A DNA stretch of 64,000 nt from Pseudomonas sp. IAC-BECa141 (GTDB lineage: Bacteria; Pseudomonadota; Gammaproteobacteria; Pseudomonadales; Pseudomonadaceae): NCBI RefSeq assembly GCF_020544405.1, contig NZ_CP065410.1:3286001-3350000 (forward strand), given 5' to 3'. The notes beneath the pieces are model-generated. The model saw only the letters and a list, made by a program, of their open reading frames with translations. It had not been told where the DNA came from and searched no databases. This document shows, piece by piece, positions 51,628 through 61,900 of the stretch (the first letter of the stretch is position 1; the number at the start of each line of letters is the position of its first letter). Made by a program: the position numbers and the translations under genes.

Positions 51628-52425
51628 TCAGAACCGCGTGCTTTTGAGAAATTCCGCCAGCCGCGGCGATTGAGGGCGCTCGAACAGTTCCTTGGGAGGC
51701 CCCTGCTCTTCGATGCGCCCCTGATTCATGAAAACGATCTTGTCCGAGACCTCGAATGCAAAACGCATTTCGTGGGTCACCAGCAACATGGTCATGCCGT
51801 CCTCGGCCAGACCCTTGATCACGTTCAGCACTTCGCCGACCAGTTCCGGGTCGAGGGCCGAGGTGACTTCGTCGAACAGCATCAGGCTCGGGTTCATCGC
51901 AATCGCCCGGGCAATCGCCACGCGCTGCTGCTGACCGCCGGACAACTGGCCGGGAAAGTGATTGCGCCGCTCCAGCAGGCCGACCCGCTCCAGCCATTTT
52001 TCGGCCAGGGCCACGGCTTCGTCCTTGTGCATCTTTTTGACTTTCAGCAGGCCGAGCGTGACGTTCTGCAACGCGGTGAGGTGCGGGAACAGGTTGAATT
52101 GCTGGAATGCCATGCCGGTCATCGCGCGATGGCGAGCGATGACTTTTTCCGGGTGACGCACGCGTTTGCCGTTGAGTTCGTCATAACCGATGGATTCGCC
52201 GTCGAGCAGGATCTGCCCGCCCTGGAATTCCTCGAGCATGTTCACGCAGCGCAGCAGCGTGGTCTTGCCCGAGCCACTGGAGCCGATCAGGGTCACGACG
52301 TTGCCGCGCTGCATGCTCAGGTCGACACCCTTGAGCACTTCGACTGCGCCGTATTGTTTGTGCAGACCACGGATGTCCAGCAGCGGCTGGCCGTTCTGGA
52401 CGTTGGAAACTTGAGCTTGAGTCAT
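51628..52425 (-). CDS. Polar amino acid ABC transporter ATPase
   Basis: A 265-residue ATPase: Walker [12 protein letters not shown] (about residue 45), Q-loop [12 protein letters not shown], signature [14 protein letters not shown], Walker [13 protein letters not shown] and switch His VTHEM. This is the GlnQ/HisP class for polar amino acids. It overlaps the upstream permease stop by four bases. With the two permeases and the binding protein it forms a complete importer. Confidence 0.95.
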   Translation of the reverse strand: MTQAQVSNVQNGQPLLDIRGLHKQYGAVEVLKGVDLSMQRGNVVTLIGSSGSGKTTLLRCVNMLEEFQGGQILLDGESIGYDELNGKRVRHPEKVIARHRAMTGMAFQQFNLFPHLTALQNVTLGLLKVKKMHKDEAVALAEKWLERVGLLERRNHFPGQLSGGQQQRVAIARAIAMNPSLMLFDEVTSALDPELVGEVLNVIKGLAEDGMTMLLVTHEMRFAFEVSDKIVFMNQGRIEEQGPPKELFERPQSPRLAEFLKSTRF

Positions 52426-53084
52426 GGCAGGGCCACCCGCTTTTCAATGTGCCGGCCGAGTAATTCGATGCCGTAGTTGATGACGAAGAACAGAAAACCG
52501 GCGAACAGGTAAAACTCCAGGGTCATGAACGTCCGGGCGATGATCTGCTGGGTGCTGAGCAGCAGTTCGGCCACGCCGATCACCGACAGCAAGGTCGAGG
52601 CCTTGACGATCTCCGTGGACGAGTTGACCCAGGTCGGCAGGATCTGCCGCAGCGCCTGCGGCAACAGCACATAACCGAGGGACTGATAGAACGTCAGGCC
52701 GATGGCCTTGCCGGCTTCCATCTGCCCGCGCGGCAACGCTTGCAACGCACCGCGCACGATCTCGGCGACGTGCGAGCCGCAAAACAGCGTCAATCCAAGT
52801 GCGCCGGCTTGAAACGCGCTGATCTGCCAGCCGAGCGCCGGCGCCATGTAGAAGCACGCCAGCACCAGCACGAACACCGGCGTGCCGCGAATCAGGTCGA
52901 CATACAAGCGAAACGGCGCGCGCATCCAGAACTTGCCGTAAGTCAGCACCAGCCCGGCCAATACGCCGATGACCGTGCCGAACAGAATCGCCAGCGCCGA
53001 TACCTGCACGCTGGTCAGAAAGCCTTGCCACAAGGCTTCGCGGGCAACCCACAACTCATGCAACCAACTGGGGGATTCGTACAT
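52422..53084 (-). CDS. Polar amino acid ABC transporter permease
   Basis: A 220-residue HisM/GlnP-type permease with five helices and the conserved loop [21 protein letters not shown] (EAA-like). It starts [20 protein letters not shown] and follows the paired permease by nine bases. The two permeases form a heterodimeric channel. Confidence 0.9.
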   Translation of the reverse strand: MYESPSWLHELWVAREALWQGFLTSVQVSALAILFGTVIGVLAGLVLTYGKFWMRAPFRLYVDLIRGTPVFVLVLACFYMAPALGWQISAFQAGALGLTLFCGSHVAEIVRGALQALPRGQMEAGKAIGLTFYQSLGYVLLPQALRQILPTWVNSSTEIVKASTLLSVIGVAELLLSTQQIIARTFMTLEFYLFAGFLFFVINYGIELLGRHIEKRVALP

Positions 53085-53093
53085 CGCAGCCTC

Positions 53094-53756
53094 CTATCGG
53101 CGGATTGCCAGACGCTGCTCGAGGTAACGCAGCAGCATGGCAATGAGGTAACAGGCCGCGACATACAACGCCGTGGTCACCAGCCAGGTTTCAATCACCC
53201 GGTAGCTTTCGACGTTGATCTTGCGCGCGTAATAGGTCAGCTCCGGCACCGCGATCGCGGCGGCCAGCGAGGTGTCCTTGAACAGCGAAATGAAGTTGTT
53301 CGACAGCGCCGGCAGCACATTGCGCAACATCACCGGCACGGTGACGTAGGCCTTCACCTGCCACTCGCCCAGACCAATCGCCAGCCCCGCTTCACGCTGG
53401 CCCTTGGGAATGCTCAACAAGCCGCCGCGGAACACTTCGGTCAAGTACGCCCCGGCATACAGCGACAGGGTGATGATGAACGAAGGGATCTTGTCCAGCC
53501 GGATCCCCAGACTCGGCAACGCAAAGTAGATCAACAGAATCAACACCAGAATCGGCGTGTTACGGATCACCGTCACATACACCGATGCGAGCACCCGCAA
53601 GGCGCGATGCCTGGACAGCAAGGCAAACGCCATCAGCAGGCCGATCACGCAGCCGATGGCGATCGACACCAGCGCCAGTTCAAGGCCCAGACCGAGCCCC
53701 GCCAGCAAGGTGTCGAAATCGCGCCACACGGCGGCAAAGTTCAACTGATAGTTCAT
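53094..53756 (-). CDS. Polar amino acid ABC transporter permease
   Basis: A 220-residue HisQ-like permease, MNYQLNFAAVWRDFDTLLAG, with the helix pattern of the family and the loop SIPKGQREAGLAIGLGEWQV. It is the first of two adjacent permease genes and begins 51 bases after the stop of the binding-protein gene. Confidence 0.9.
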   Translation of the reverse strand: MNYQLNFAAVWRDFDTLLAGLGLGLELALVSIAIGCVIGLLMAFALLSRHRALRVLASVYVTVIRNTPILVLILLIYFALPSLGIRLDKIPSFIITLSLYAGAYLTEVFRGGLLSIPKGQREAGLAIGLGEWQVKAYVTVPVMLRNVLPALSNNFISLFKDTSLAAAIAVPELTYYARKINVESYRVIETWLVTTALYVAACYLIAMLLRYLEQRLAIRR

Positions 53757-53807
53757 GGTCGGCAGTACCTTGAGCGGGGCGCGTCAGGGCGCCCCACTCT
53801 CACGGGA

Positions 53808-54656
53808 TCATTTGAATTCGACAGGGAAACCGATGGCGGGCGATGGCAGATCCACGCCGAACCATTGCTTGAACGACGCGGCGTAGGTCGGGAACTCAAC
53901 GCCGGTCATGGCTTCATGCAGGGTGGTGTTGACGAAGTTCAGCCAATCCTGATCGCCACGCTTGACGGCGCAGGCATAAGTCTGCGGGCTCCAGGCGTAA
54001 GTCGGGCTGCGGTAGCGGCCAGGGTTCTGCACCATCAGATATTTGACCGAAGACTGGTCGGTGGCCGCCGCATCGGCGCGACCGGAATTCACCGCCTGAT
54101 ACATCAGATCAACGCTGTCGTACTGATCGACCTTGGCCTTGGGCAGTGCCTGGTGCACCAGCTCTTCGGCGTACACGTTTTGCAGCACCGCCACGGTCAC
54201 GCTGTCACCCGCGGCCTGCAGGTCTTCGATTTCCTTGTACTTGCTGTTGTTCGGCAGCAGCAGGCCGACGCCTTCGCGGTAGTACGGCAAGGTGAACGCC
54301 ACTTGCTGCGCACGGCTGGCGGTAACGGTAATGAACTGGCAGCTCATGTCGACCTTGTCGGTCAGCAGGTTGGGAATCCGCGCGTCGGACGACTGCACCA
54401 CGAACTCGACCTTGCTCGGGTCATTGAACAGACCTTTGGCCACCATCCGGGCGATGTCGATATCAAAGCCCTGCAATTTGCCGTCCGCGCCCTGGAAGTG
54501 CCACGGCGCATTGGTGCTGCCGGTACCCACAATCAGTTTTCCACGGGCCAGGACGCTGTCGAGCTTGCTGTCGGCCGCCTGGGCCATACCCATGACAGCG
54601 GACGAAGCCGCGAGAACAAAAACACACGCTTTGAACAAGGAAGGTCGGCGATGCAT
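53808..54656 (-). CDS. Periplasmic polar amino acid-binding protein
   Basis: A 282-residue family 3 binding protein with a signal peptide (MHRRPSLFKACVFVLAASSA...MAQAADS, cleavage near residue 28). The ligand-binding segments are GFDIDIARMVAKGLF, VDMSCQFITVTASRAQQVAF and the hinge YDSVDLMYQAVNSGRADAA. GGAG lies upstream of the ATG at 54656. It is the first gene of the leftward importer/ridA set. The ligand is probably an amino acid or amino sugar acid such as D-glucosaminate. Confidence 0.9.
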   Translation of the reverse strand: MHRRPSLFKACVFVLAASSAVMGMAQAADSKLDSVLARGKLIVGTGSTNAPWHFQGADGKLQGFDIDIARMVAKGLFNDPSKVEFVVQSSDARIPNLLTDKVDMSCQFITVTASRAQQVAFTLPYYREGVGLLLPNNSKYKEIEDLQAAGDSVTVAVLQNVYAEELVHQALPKAKVDQYDSVDLMYQAVNSGRADAAATDQSSVKYLMVQNPGRYRSPTYAWSPQTYACAVKRGDQDWLNFVNTTLHEAMTGVEFPTYAASFKQWFGVDLPSPAIGFPVEFK

Positions 54657-54994
54657 GGCAAGCACTCCAGGAAGTTGTTTATTCCGCTATACCGGAATTC
54701 GGTTTGTTACTACGGAATAGACAGCAGAAAGTGTGCCACAGGATTCGCGGGGAATCTGCAATGGATTGAAATTTGTTTTGAATCAACGAGATGGCGATAG
54801 CCCGGGAAACGGTGTAACCAGACGCGACTCCACATTTCGCTACTTTGCGTCACACATGGCGGGTATCCGGGCCACATCCTGGTGCGCGATACACGATTGG
54901 GAGCGGGCTGCACCTGTCAACTCTGACAGTTGCAGCAACGGCCACAGCGCCCCTAACGTCGTGCTGTCCAACACATTGAATAAAGGAGGCTCCA
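54657..54994. other. Intergenic region between divergent genes
   Basis: It should hold the leftward importer promoter and the rightward thioredoxin-like promoter. The AT-rich segment 54680-54790 is a likely promoter zone; I cannot name boxes or an IclR operator. AAAGGAGGC lies just before the ATG at 54995. Confidence 0.5.
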
Positions 54995-55426
54995 ATGACG
55001 ACGCCGACTCGATATTCAGCGTTGCCGCCGACGTACCGGAAGGTCTTGAAAGCCAGGCGCCTTGTCGTCCTGTATTTCTTCAACGAGCACTGCGGCGCCT
55101 GCGCTTTCGCAGGTCCAGTGTTCCTCGATATCGCCAAACCTTTCCGACCCTGGATGGATATCTTCATGCTCGATACCGCACAGTCGTGCCGGCATCCGGA
55201 TGTCACGGGGACCCCGACAGTGTTGTTCTATAAGGAAGGCGTTCTGGTCAAAAAACTGAAAGGCATCGGTACGGAAGAATCCCTGCTGCAAGACTTCACC
55301 CAACACCTGGGCAAATCCAGAACCTGCGCCACTGCGCGCAAACCAGCCCATGACCTGAAGTGGCTGCGCCACACCCTCAGCACCCTCTGCACCATCCCCC
55401 GCGCAAGACGATGGAACTTTTCCTGA
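54995..55426 (+). CDS. Thioredoxin-like protein with CGAC motif
   Basis: A 143-residue cytoplasmic protein. The thioredoxin fold spans residues ~20-105: VVLYFFNEHCGACAFAGPVF with redox motif CGAC in place of CGPC, and the cis-Pro loop TGTPTVLFYKEGVLV. The C-terminal 35 residues (TARKPAHDLKWLRHTLSTLC...) do not look like thioredoxin and may be an extension or drifted sequence. AAAGGAGG precedes the ATG. It is followed by a strong terminator, so it is a single transcript. Confidence 0.75.
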   Translation: MTTPTRYSALPPTYRKVLKARRLVVLYFFNEHCGACAFAGPVFLDIAKPFRPWMDIFMLDTAQSCRHPDVTGTPTVLFYKEGVLVKKLKGIGTEESLLQDFTQHLGKSRTCATARKPAHDLKWLRHTLSTLCTIPRARRWNFS

Positions 55427-55495
55427 AAGTGCCACCCAAAAGCCATCAGGCAATGGCACTCTCGTTCCAATTGATCTGTAACAACGAGTCCCGAG

Positions 55496-55536
55496 GCCGG
55501 ATTGGACAAGCTCCAATCCGGCTGCTTTTCTTTATT
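55496..55536 (+). terminator. Terminator before wecB
   Basis: GCCGGATTGGA and TCCAATCCGGC form an 11-bp stem around CAAGC, followed by TGCTTTTCTTTATTT. It separates the thioredoxin-like gene from the glycan operon. Confidence 0.9.
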
Positions 55537-55601
55537 TCTCAGAAAGTGAAGAGTGCTGCTGGCCCTTTGGTCGCAGCCTTGCTTCGTCCAAGGAGGGGTC
55601 A

Positions 55602-56756
55602 ATGTCCTTTAAAGTCATGATGGTTTTCGGTACTCGCCCGGAGGCCATCAAAATGGCCCCGCTGGCCCGGGTTCTGCGTCAGTGGCCCGACATCACACTC
55701 AACATCTGCTCCACCGGCCAGCATCGCGAGATGCTCACTCAGGTACTGGATGCGTTCGAACTGACGGTCGACGAAGACCTGCAAGTCATGACCCAGGGCC
55801 AGACCCTGAACGGTCTGTCGCAACATCTGCTCGCCCAACTCGATCAGGCTTACGAGCGGGTCAAACCGGACATCGTGCTGGTGCACGGCGACACCACCAC
55901 CAGCTTCATCGCCGCCCTCGCCGCCTTCAATCGTCAATTGCCAATCGGTCACGTCGAGGCAGGCCTGCGTACCGGCAACCTGCGCGCGCCCTGGCCCGAG
56001 GAAGCGAATCGACGCCTGACCGGCGTGATTACCGACCTGCACTTCCCGCCGACCTCCAAGTCCGCCGCCAATCTGCTGCGCGAAGGCGTACCCGAAGACA
56101 ACATTGAAATCACCGGCAACACCGTGATCGATGCCTTGCTATGGATGCGCAAGCACCAGCAGGAAATCGATTGGCATCCGCCTGCCGATTCGCCACTGGC
56201 GGCGCTGGACGATCAGCACCGGATGATTCTGGTCACCAGCCATCGACGGGAAAATCTCGGCGACGGTTTCCGCAATATCTGCCAGGCGTTGGCTGAGCTG
56301 GCCGAGCAATACCCGGACGTGCAATTTGTCTATCCGGTACACCTCAACCCGCTGGTGCAGGAAGTGGTGTACGGCATGCTGGACGACAAACCGAACATCT
56401 ACCTGGTACCACCGCAGGACTATCCGAACTTCGTCTGGCTCATGGGCCGCGCACATTTCATCCTGACCGACTCCGGCGGCGTGCAGGAAGAAGCTCCGGC
56501 CATCGGTAAACCGCTGCTGGTGCTGCGCGACGTCACCGAACGACCTTCCGTGCTCGAGAGCGGCACCATGCTGCTGGTGGGTACCGACGCGGCACGCATC
56601 GTCAAGCAAGCCCGACAATTGCTGGACGATCCGGACACCTATGCGCGCATGAGCCGCGTGCACTTCCCCTATGGCGACGGTCACGCCAGCGAACTGATCG
56701 CCACCCGCCTCCACGCTTGGCTGAGCGCACGCTCGGCGGCGGGTAACGGGGTATGA
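55602..56756 (+). CDS. wecB: UDP-N-acetylglucosamine 2-epimerase
   Basis: A 384-residue non-hydrolysing epimerase: VMMVFGTRPEAIKMAPLARV, STGQHREMLTQVLDAF, DIVLVHGDTTTSFIAALAAF, GHVEAGLRTGNLRAPWPEEA, TSHRRENLGDGF and TDSGGVQEEAPAIGKPLLVL are all present. It interconverts UDP-GlcNAc and UDP-ManNAc in the cytoplasm. AGGAGG precedes the ATG. The stop overlaps the nfrB start, so the UDP-ManNAc is very likely made for that glycosyltransferase rather than for a common antigen. Confidence 0.95.
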   Translation: MSFKVMMVFGTRPEAIKMAPLARVLRQWPDITLNICSTGQHREMLTQVLDAFELTVDEDLQVMTQGQTLNGLSQHLLAQLDQAYERVKPDIVLVHGDTTTSFIAALAAFNRQLPIGHVEAGLRTGNLRAPWPEEANRRLTGVITDLHFPPTSKSAANLLREGVPEDNIEITGNTVIDALLWMRKHQQEIDWHPPADSPLAALDDQHRMILVTSHRRENLGDGFRNICQALAELAEQYPDVQFVYPVHLNPLVQEVVYGMLDDKPNIYLVPPQDYPNFVWLMGRAHFILTDSGGVQEEAPAIGKPLLVLRDVTERPSVLESGTMLLVGTDAARIVKQARQLLDDPDTYARMSRVHFPYGDGHASELIATRLHAWLSARSAAGNGV

Positions 56757-58927
56757 GTCTGGGTTGGGTCGATTTCTTCGCGTATGTGCTGTTCGGTCTC
56801 AAATATGTGGCGATTGCCCTCGCCCTGCTGATGTTCATCCTCGGCCTCGATGACCTGTTCATCGACCTTGTGTACTGGGGCCGCAAGTTCATCCGGCGCT
56901 GGCGGATCTACGAGAAATTCAAGCGCGCCGACGAGGAACGCCTGTATTCGATTCCCGAGAAACCGCTGGCAATCATGGTGCCAGCGTGGAACGAAGTCGG
57001 CGTGGTCGGCGAAATGGCGCGTCTGGCCGCCTCGACCATCGACTACGAGAACTATCAGATTTTCGTCGGCACCTACCCCAACGATGCCGAAACCCAGGCA
57101 GACGTCGATGCGGTCTGCCAGCACTACCCCAACGTGCATAAAGTGGTCTGCGCCCGCCCCGGTCCGACCAGCAAGGCCGACTGCCTGAACAACATCATCG
57201 ACGCGATCCTGCGTTTCGAGAGCGAGGCGAAAATCCAGTTCGCCGGGTTCATCCTGCACGACGCCGAAGACGTGATTTCGCCGATGGAATTGCGCCTCTT
57301 CAACTACCTGTTGCCCAACAAGGACCTGATCCAGATTCCGGTCTATCCCTACGCGCCGGAATGGAAAGGCTTCACCGCCGGGCATTACGTCGATGAGTTC
57401 GCGGAAAACCACGGCAAGGACGTCATCGTCCGCGAAGCCCTCACCGGTCAGGTGCCCAGCGCCGGTGTCGGCACCTGCTTCAGCCGTAAAGCCATCAGCG
57501 CCCTGCTGGAAGACGGCGACGGCATTGCCTTCGATGTGCAGAGTCTGACCGAGGACTACGACATCGGCTTCCGCCTCAAGCAGAAAGGCATGAAATGCAT
57601 CTTCGCCCGCTATTCGGTCAGCGATCCGAAACTGGCGCTGGAGCAACCCTGGGTGTTCGGCATGAACCGCGAGTTCTCTCAGGTGATCTGCGTCCGGGAA
57701 CACTTTCCCCGCGACTTGCAACACGCAATCCGGCAGAAGTCCCGGTGGATTGTCGGCATTGTATTCCAGGGCACCAAGAACCTCGGCTGGAGCCGCAAGG
57801 GTCTGCTCAATTACTTTCTGTGGCGCGATCGTCGCGGGCTGATCGCGTACCTGCTGAGCTTTCTGGTGAACCTGCTGTTCCTGGTGCTGCTGGCGATGTG
57901 GGCGGTGACGGTCATTTCCCCGGACTCGTGGCGCTACCCCTCGATCCTTGCCGACAGCTCGCTGCTCTCGGTGCTGCTGTGGCTCAACGGCCTGATGCTG
58001 CTCAATCGCCTGTTCCAGCGTGGCTGGTTTGTCACTCGTTACTACGGATTGGTTGAAGGTCTGCTGTCGGCGCCGCGCATGATGTGGAGCAACTTCGTCA
58101 ACTTTTTCGCCAACCTGCGTGCCCTGCGTCAGGTCATGGAAATGGGCGATTCACGGCGCGTGGCCTGGGACAAGACCACCCACGAATTCCCGGCGCTCAC
58201 CCAGCCGCAGCGCACTCCGCTGGGCCATCGGCTGGTGGAAAAAGGCCTGCTTACCGAGGAACAACTGGATGCAGCGATCACCAGCCCCGTGCGCCGTCGA
58301 CTGGGCCGCGAACTGTTGCTGCGTGAGTACATCGACAGCACTCAACTGGTCGAGACACTGGCCGAGCAGCTGGACCTGGAATGGGCACCACTCAATCCGT
58401 TCAAGCTCGACAAACGCTTGATCGATACGGTGCCGCGCCGGGTCGCCTCCCACTACGGAGTTCTGCCGGTGGCAGAAGATGGCGACACGCTGATTCTGGC
58501 CTCCGAAGGCCCGGTCAGTCAGGTCTCGCTCGGCGCTATCAGCCGACAATTGAAACGCCCGGTGCGCAGCCGTCTCGCACCTCAGGGCCGCGTCACATTG
58601 GGGATTCGTTACTGGTACGCCAGCCCCCGCCAGAATGAGGAAGTGCGTCATATGCTCGAAGTGCTTGAGCGCCATCAGGACGATGAAACCCTGCTGGAAA
58701 GAGTCAGCCGCCATCAGGTGCTGTTGGGCAATCTGTTGCAGGTGCGCGGCATGGTGCCGCCCACTTTGTTCAATCAGGCGCTGATCGACTTCGACGCCGA
58801 GAAGACGTCCCTCGGCGAGCATTTGATTTCCCGGGGCATGATCACCCAGGAAGTGCTGGAACAGGCCCTGGCCGATCAGGCCAGTGAACAGCAAGCCGCC
58901 TACCGCATTGTCCGGGAGGTCGCATGA
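56753..58927 (+). CDS. nfrB: NfrB-like membrane glycosyltransferase with C-terminal c-di-GMP-binding-type domain
   Basis: A 724-residue inner-membrane protein. There is one N-terminal helix, then a family 2 glycosyltransferase (about 60-335) with LHDAEDVIS, LTEDYDIGFRL and the processive-synthase motif QKSRW (about 325), then membrane helices (about 360-430). From ~480 on come GspE N-terminal/MshEN-like repeats (LGHRLVEKGLLTEEQLDAAI, LGRELLLREYIDSTQLVETL, LGEHLISRGMITQEVLEQAL), a class known to bind c-di-GMP. It matches E. coli NfrB, needed for phage N4 adsorption. It overlaps wecB and nfrA by four bases each. Confidence 0.9.
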   Translation: MSLGWVDFFAYVLFGLKYVAIALALLMFILGLDDLFIDLVYWGRKFIRRWRIYEKFKRADEERLYSIPEKPLAIMVPAWNEVGVVGEMARLAASTIDYENYQIFVGTYPNDAETQADVDAVCQHYPNVHKVVCARPGPTSKADCLNNIIDAILRFESEAKIQFAGFILHDAEDVISPMELRLFNYLLPNKDLIQIPVYPYAPEWKGFTAGHYVDEFAENHGKDVIVREALTGQVPSAGVGTCFSRKAISALLEDGDGIAFDVQSLTEDYDIGFRLKQKGMKCIFARYSVSDPKLALEQPWVFGMNREFSQVICVREHFPRDLQHAIRQKSRWIVGIVFQGTKNLGWSRKGLLNYFLWRDRRGLIAYLLSFLVNLLFLVLLAMWAVTVISPDSWRYPSILADSSLLSVLLWLNGLMLLNRLFQRGWFVTRYYGLVEGLLSAPRMMWSNFVNFFANLRALRQVMEMGDSRRVAWDKTTHEFPALTQPQRTPLGHRLVEKGLLTEEQLDAAITSPVRRRLGRELLLREYIDSTQLVETLAEQLDLEWAPLNPFKLDKRLIDTVPRRVASHYGVLPVAEDGDTLILASEGPVSQVSLGAISRQLKRPVRSRLAPQGRVTLGIRYWYASPRQNEEVRHMLEVLERHQDDETLLERVSRHQVLLGNLLQVRGMVPPTLFNQALIDFDAEKTSLGEHLISRGMITQEVLEQALADQASEQQAAYRIVREVA

Positions 58928-61900
58928 TGTCTGTGCATCGTCAAACCTTGCTGATGGGCAGCCTGTTGCTGGGCCTGAGCATCGCCTGTCCGCTGCAGGC
59001 AGCGCCGCTGAGCGACTTCGAACAGTTCCGCAGTTATCCCTACATGGACCGCAGCTATCGCGAGGCGAAAAAGGGCAACTGGAAAGAAGTCGAACGACTG
59101 ATGCGCCACTTGCTGGAAAAGGTCCCCAAGAACGACGAGGCCCGGGCACTGCTGGTGGAGTCCCTGGCCAGGCAACGCCGGTACAAGGAGGCGCTGCAAG
59201 CATTGCCGGACGACAGCAACGCCCTGCTCGACCTGCGCCTGACCTGGATCGAACAGGATCCGCCCACCAGCACGCAAGTAGAAAGCTGGATGGCCACCAG
59301 CAACCTGAATGACCGTGTACGTCTCTGGCAGGCCTACAGCCTGAGCCTGGCCAAGTTCGGCGGCGCAGCCAAGGCCCACGACTGGCTGGCACAACTGGCG
59401 CCCAAGGGTGACGACAACATCTTGCGCCTGGCCCGCGCCAACTGGTCGGAGCAATTGCGTGACTGGAGCGGCACCATCGACCAACTGGCGCCGCTGGCCG
59501 CACGCAAACAACTGGACGCCGAAGGCTGGCAACGGCTGGCTAACACTTACGTGCAACGCCTCGATGAGAAGCCGCTGCAACAACTGCTGCAACAGGCGCC
59601 GAGTCCCGAGGCCGCGCGTAACGTTCGACTGGCGATGGTCGACCGCGCCATCGCCATGGGCCACGAGCAACAGGCCCAACGCTGGATGCAGTCCCTGCCC
59701 GCCAGCGACCTCGCCGATCCGGCGCAGCGCCAGCGCCTGTGGGAGCTGGCGCGCAAGACCGAAGACGTGCCTACCGTGCAGCGCCTGAGCAACGATCTGC
59801 AGCGGCCCTGCCTGGAAACCGCCGAATGGCTGTCGCGTCAGGATCCGGAAACGGCACTCAAGCAACTGCGCAGTTGTACACCGACAGACGATCCACAGAC
59901 CTGGCTGATACTCGCCCAGCGCCTGCAAGCCACTGACCTGTTGCAAAGCACCCGTCTGCCGGAGCCTTGGGACAGCCGTCGGCAAACGCAGGTGCTCGAC
60001 ATCTGGCAGGAGCAAGGTCGCAGCACTGAGGTCAACGCCTGGCTGGCCGGTCAGAAGCAGACGCCTGATATCGTCAAGCGCCGAGCGGAGCTGACGCAGC
60101 GCATGGGACGGATGATCGAAGCGCAAACTCTGTGGGAATTGCATTACCGGCAAACCGGCAATCTTTCCTCGCTGAATCAGGCCACCTATCTGGCGGTGAA
60201 AGCGGGTGATCGCGCGCATGCCCAGCAATTGCTGGAATCCGCGTTCGATCGTCATGGCGGGCGTCTGCCGGCAACGGCGTTGGAGCGTCTGGCCGGTTTG
60301 TATGCCGCAGCACCCTCCACGACACCGGAGCAACAGCGGCGTATGGCGCTCCTGCTCAACCGAGTGGACGGCGCGACGCGCGGCCAAATGCTCGCGCAAC
60401 TCGCGGAAACCGGCCAATGCGACGCTGTGCAGCAAGCCATCGGCAGCCACCCACAGGCAGCTGGCGATTACCGCGCGCTCGGTCGCTGCGCCATGCCTGA
60501 TCGCCCGGGTGAAGCCGTCGTCTATTACCAGCAGGCTGAAAAGCTCGGTGATCGCGGCAGTCGCCTGCCGCTGGCCTATGCCCTCGAAGCGGCCGGTGAT
60601 TCTACTGGCGCACTGGCCATCTGGCGCAGCTTTCCGACCGCCGAACTCAGCGACAACGCGCGTCTGACGGCCAGTCGCAGCGCGCTGAACGTCGGCGACA
60701 GCCAGACCGCAGAAACCTACTGGCAACAAAGCACCACTCGCGGTGCCAATGAATGGGCACTCGGCGCAGCCATCGCCGACGCGCGGGGCGATCACGCCCA
60801 GGCACTGCAACGTCAGCGTCAGGCCCTGCAGCAGTCCCCGGATGCCGGGCATTTCTACGCCGCGTCGGTCACCGCGCAAAAAGCCGGAGACTTGCCGCAA
60901 AGCACTGCATGGCTGGCCGAAGCGGTACGCCGCGAGCCGAACAACCCGCGTTATCGCGCCGACTACGGCATGCGTCTGGCCGGTGCCGAAACCCGCGAAG
61001 AACGCGCCACGGCGATTCCGTATCTGCAACAGGCCACCCGTGACTTCCCCGAGGATTACCGCCTCGGGGAAACCCTGGCCTGGCGCTACGACGAAGTGGA
61101 AGACAGCGCCTCCGCGCGCAAGGAGCTGCGCCGGGTGATCGATCTGGAGCAGAACCCGGTGGCGGCCGATGATGAAGAAGGCAGCATGGAGGCCCGGCGT
61201 TACCGCCAGCGCCGCGCCCATGAAACCCTGTCGCGGCGTGACAGCCGGACGATTGCCAGCACCTGGTCGCCGGCCGGAATCTCGACCAACGACTTCGTGC
61301 GCCCGGACGACAGCAAAGGCTCACGACGTCGCTCGGATTCGCAGAATGTGCAACTGGCGATGTGGGACCACGCCCTGGGCGAAGAACCAAGCCGCGCCGG
61401 CAGCACGCTGTCGGTGTACGGTCGCGTGCTGCTGGGCGGACAAGGTCGCTCCAGTTACGCCGAGTCCCTCGCCGCCGGTGTCGGCCTGCGCTACAAACCG
61501 TGGGGCACACAGAACATCAACTTCTACGGCGAGATCTACAAGCAGAGCCAGTTCAACGATGACGACAGTCACAACCTGAGCCTCGGCCAGATGCTGGTGC
61601 CGGAAAAACTGTTCGATCAGGTCAACGATCATCGCAAGGACGGTCACACCACCACCGACTACCTGCTGCGCGCCACCGCCTCCTTCCTCGATCAGGGCAA
61701 GTACCGCAACGACTGGCGGGTCGACGAAAACGACTGGGACGAGCGCTTTCTCTACCTGGATGCAGCCTGGTGGACCAAGGCTGGCGATCACCAATGGCTG
61801 TCGCGCTTCCAGCAAGGTCACGCCTGGAAACTGCCGTTCAGCGGAGCCCAGACGATCATGCCTTATGGCTTTCTCGAGTTTGCCAGCCAGGACCCGAGCA

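Noticed and set aside
58900..61221. A 773-codon open frame on the minus strand
   Set aside because: Antisense shadow of nfrA; no start signal, signal peptide or family motif.
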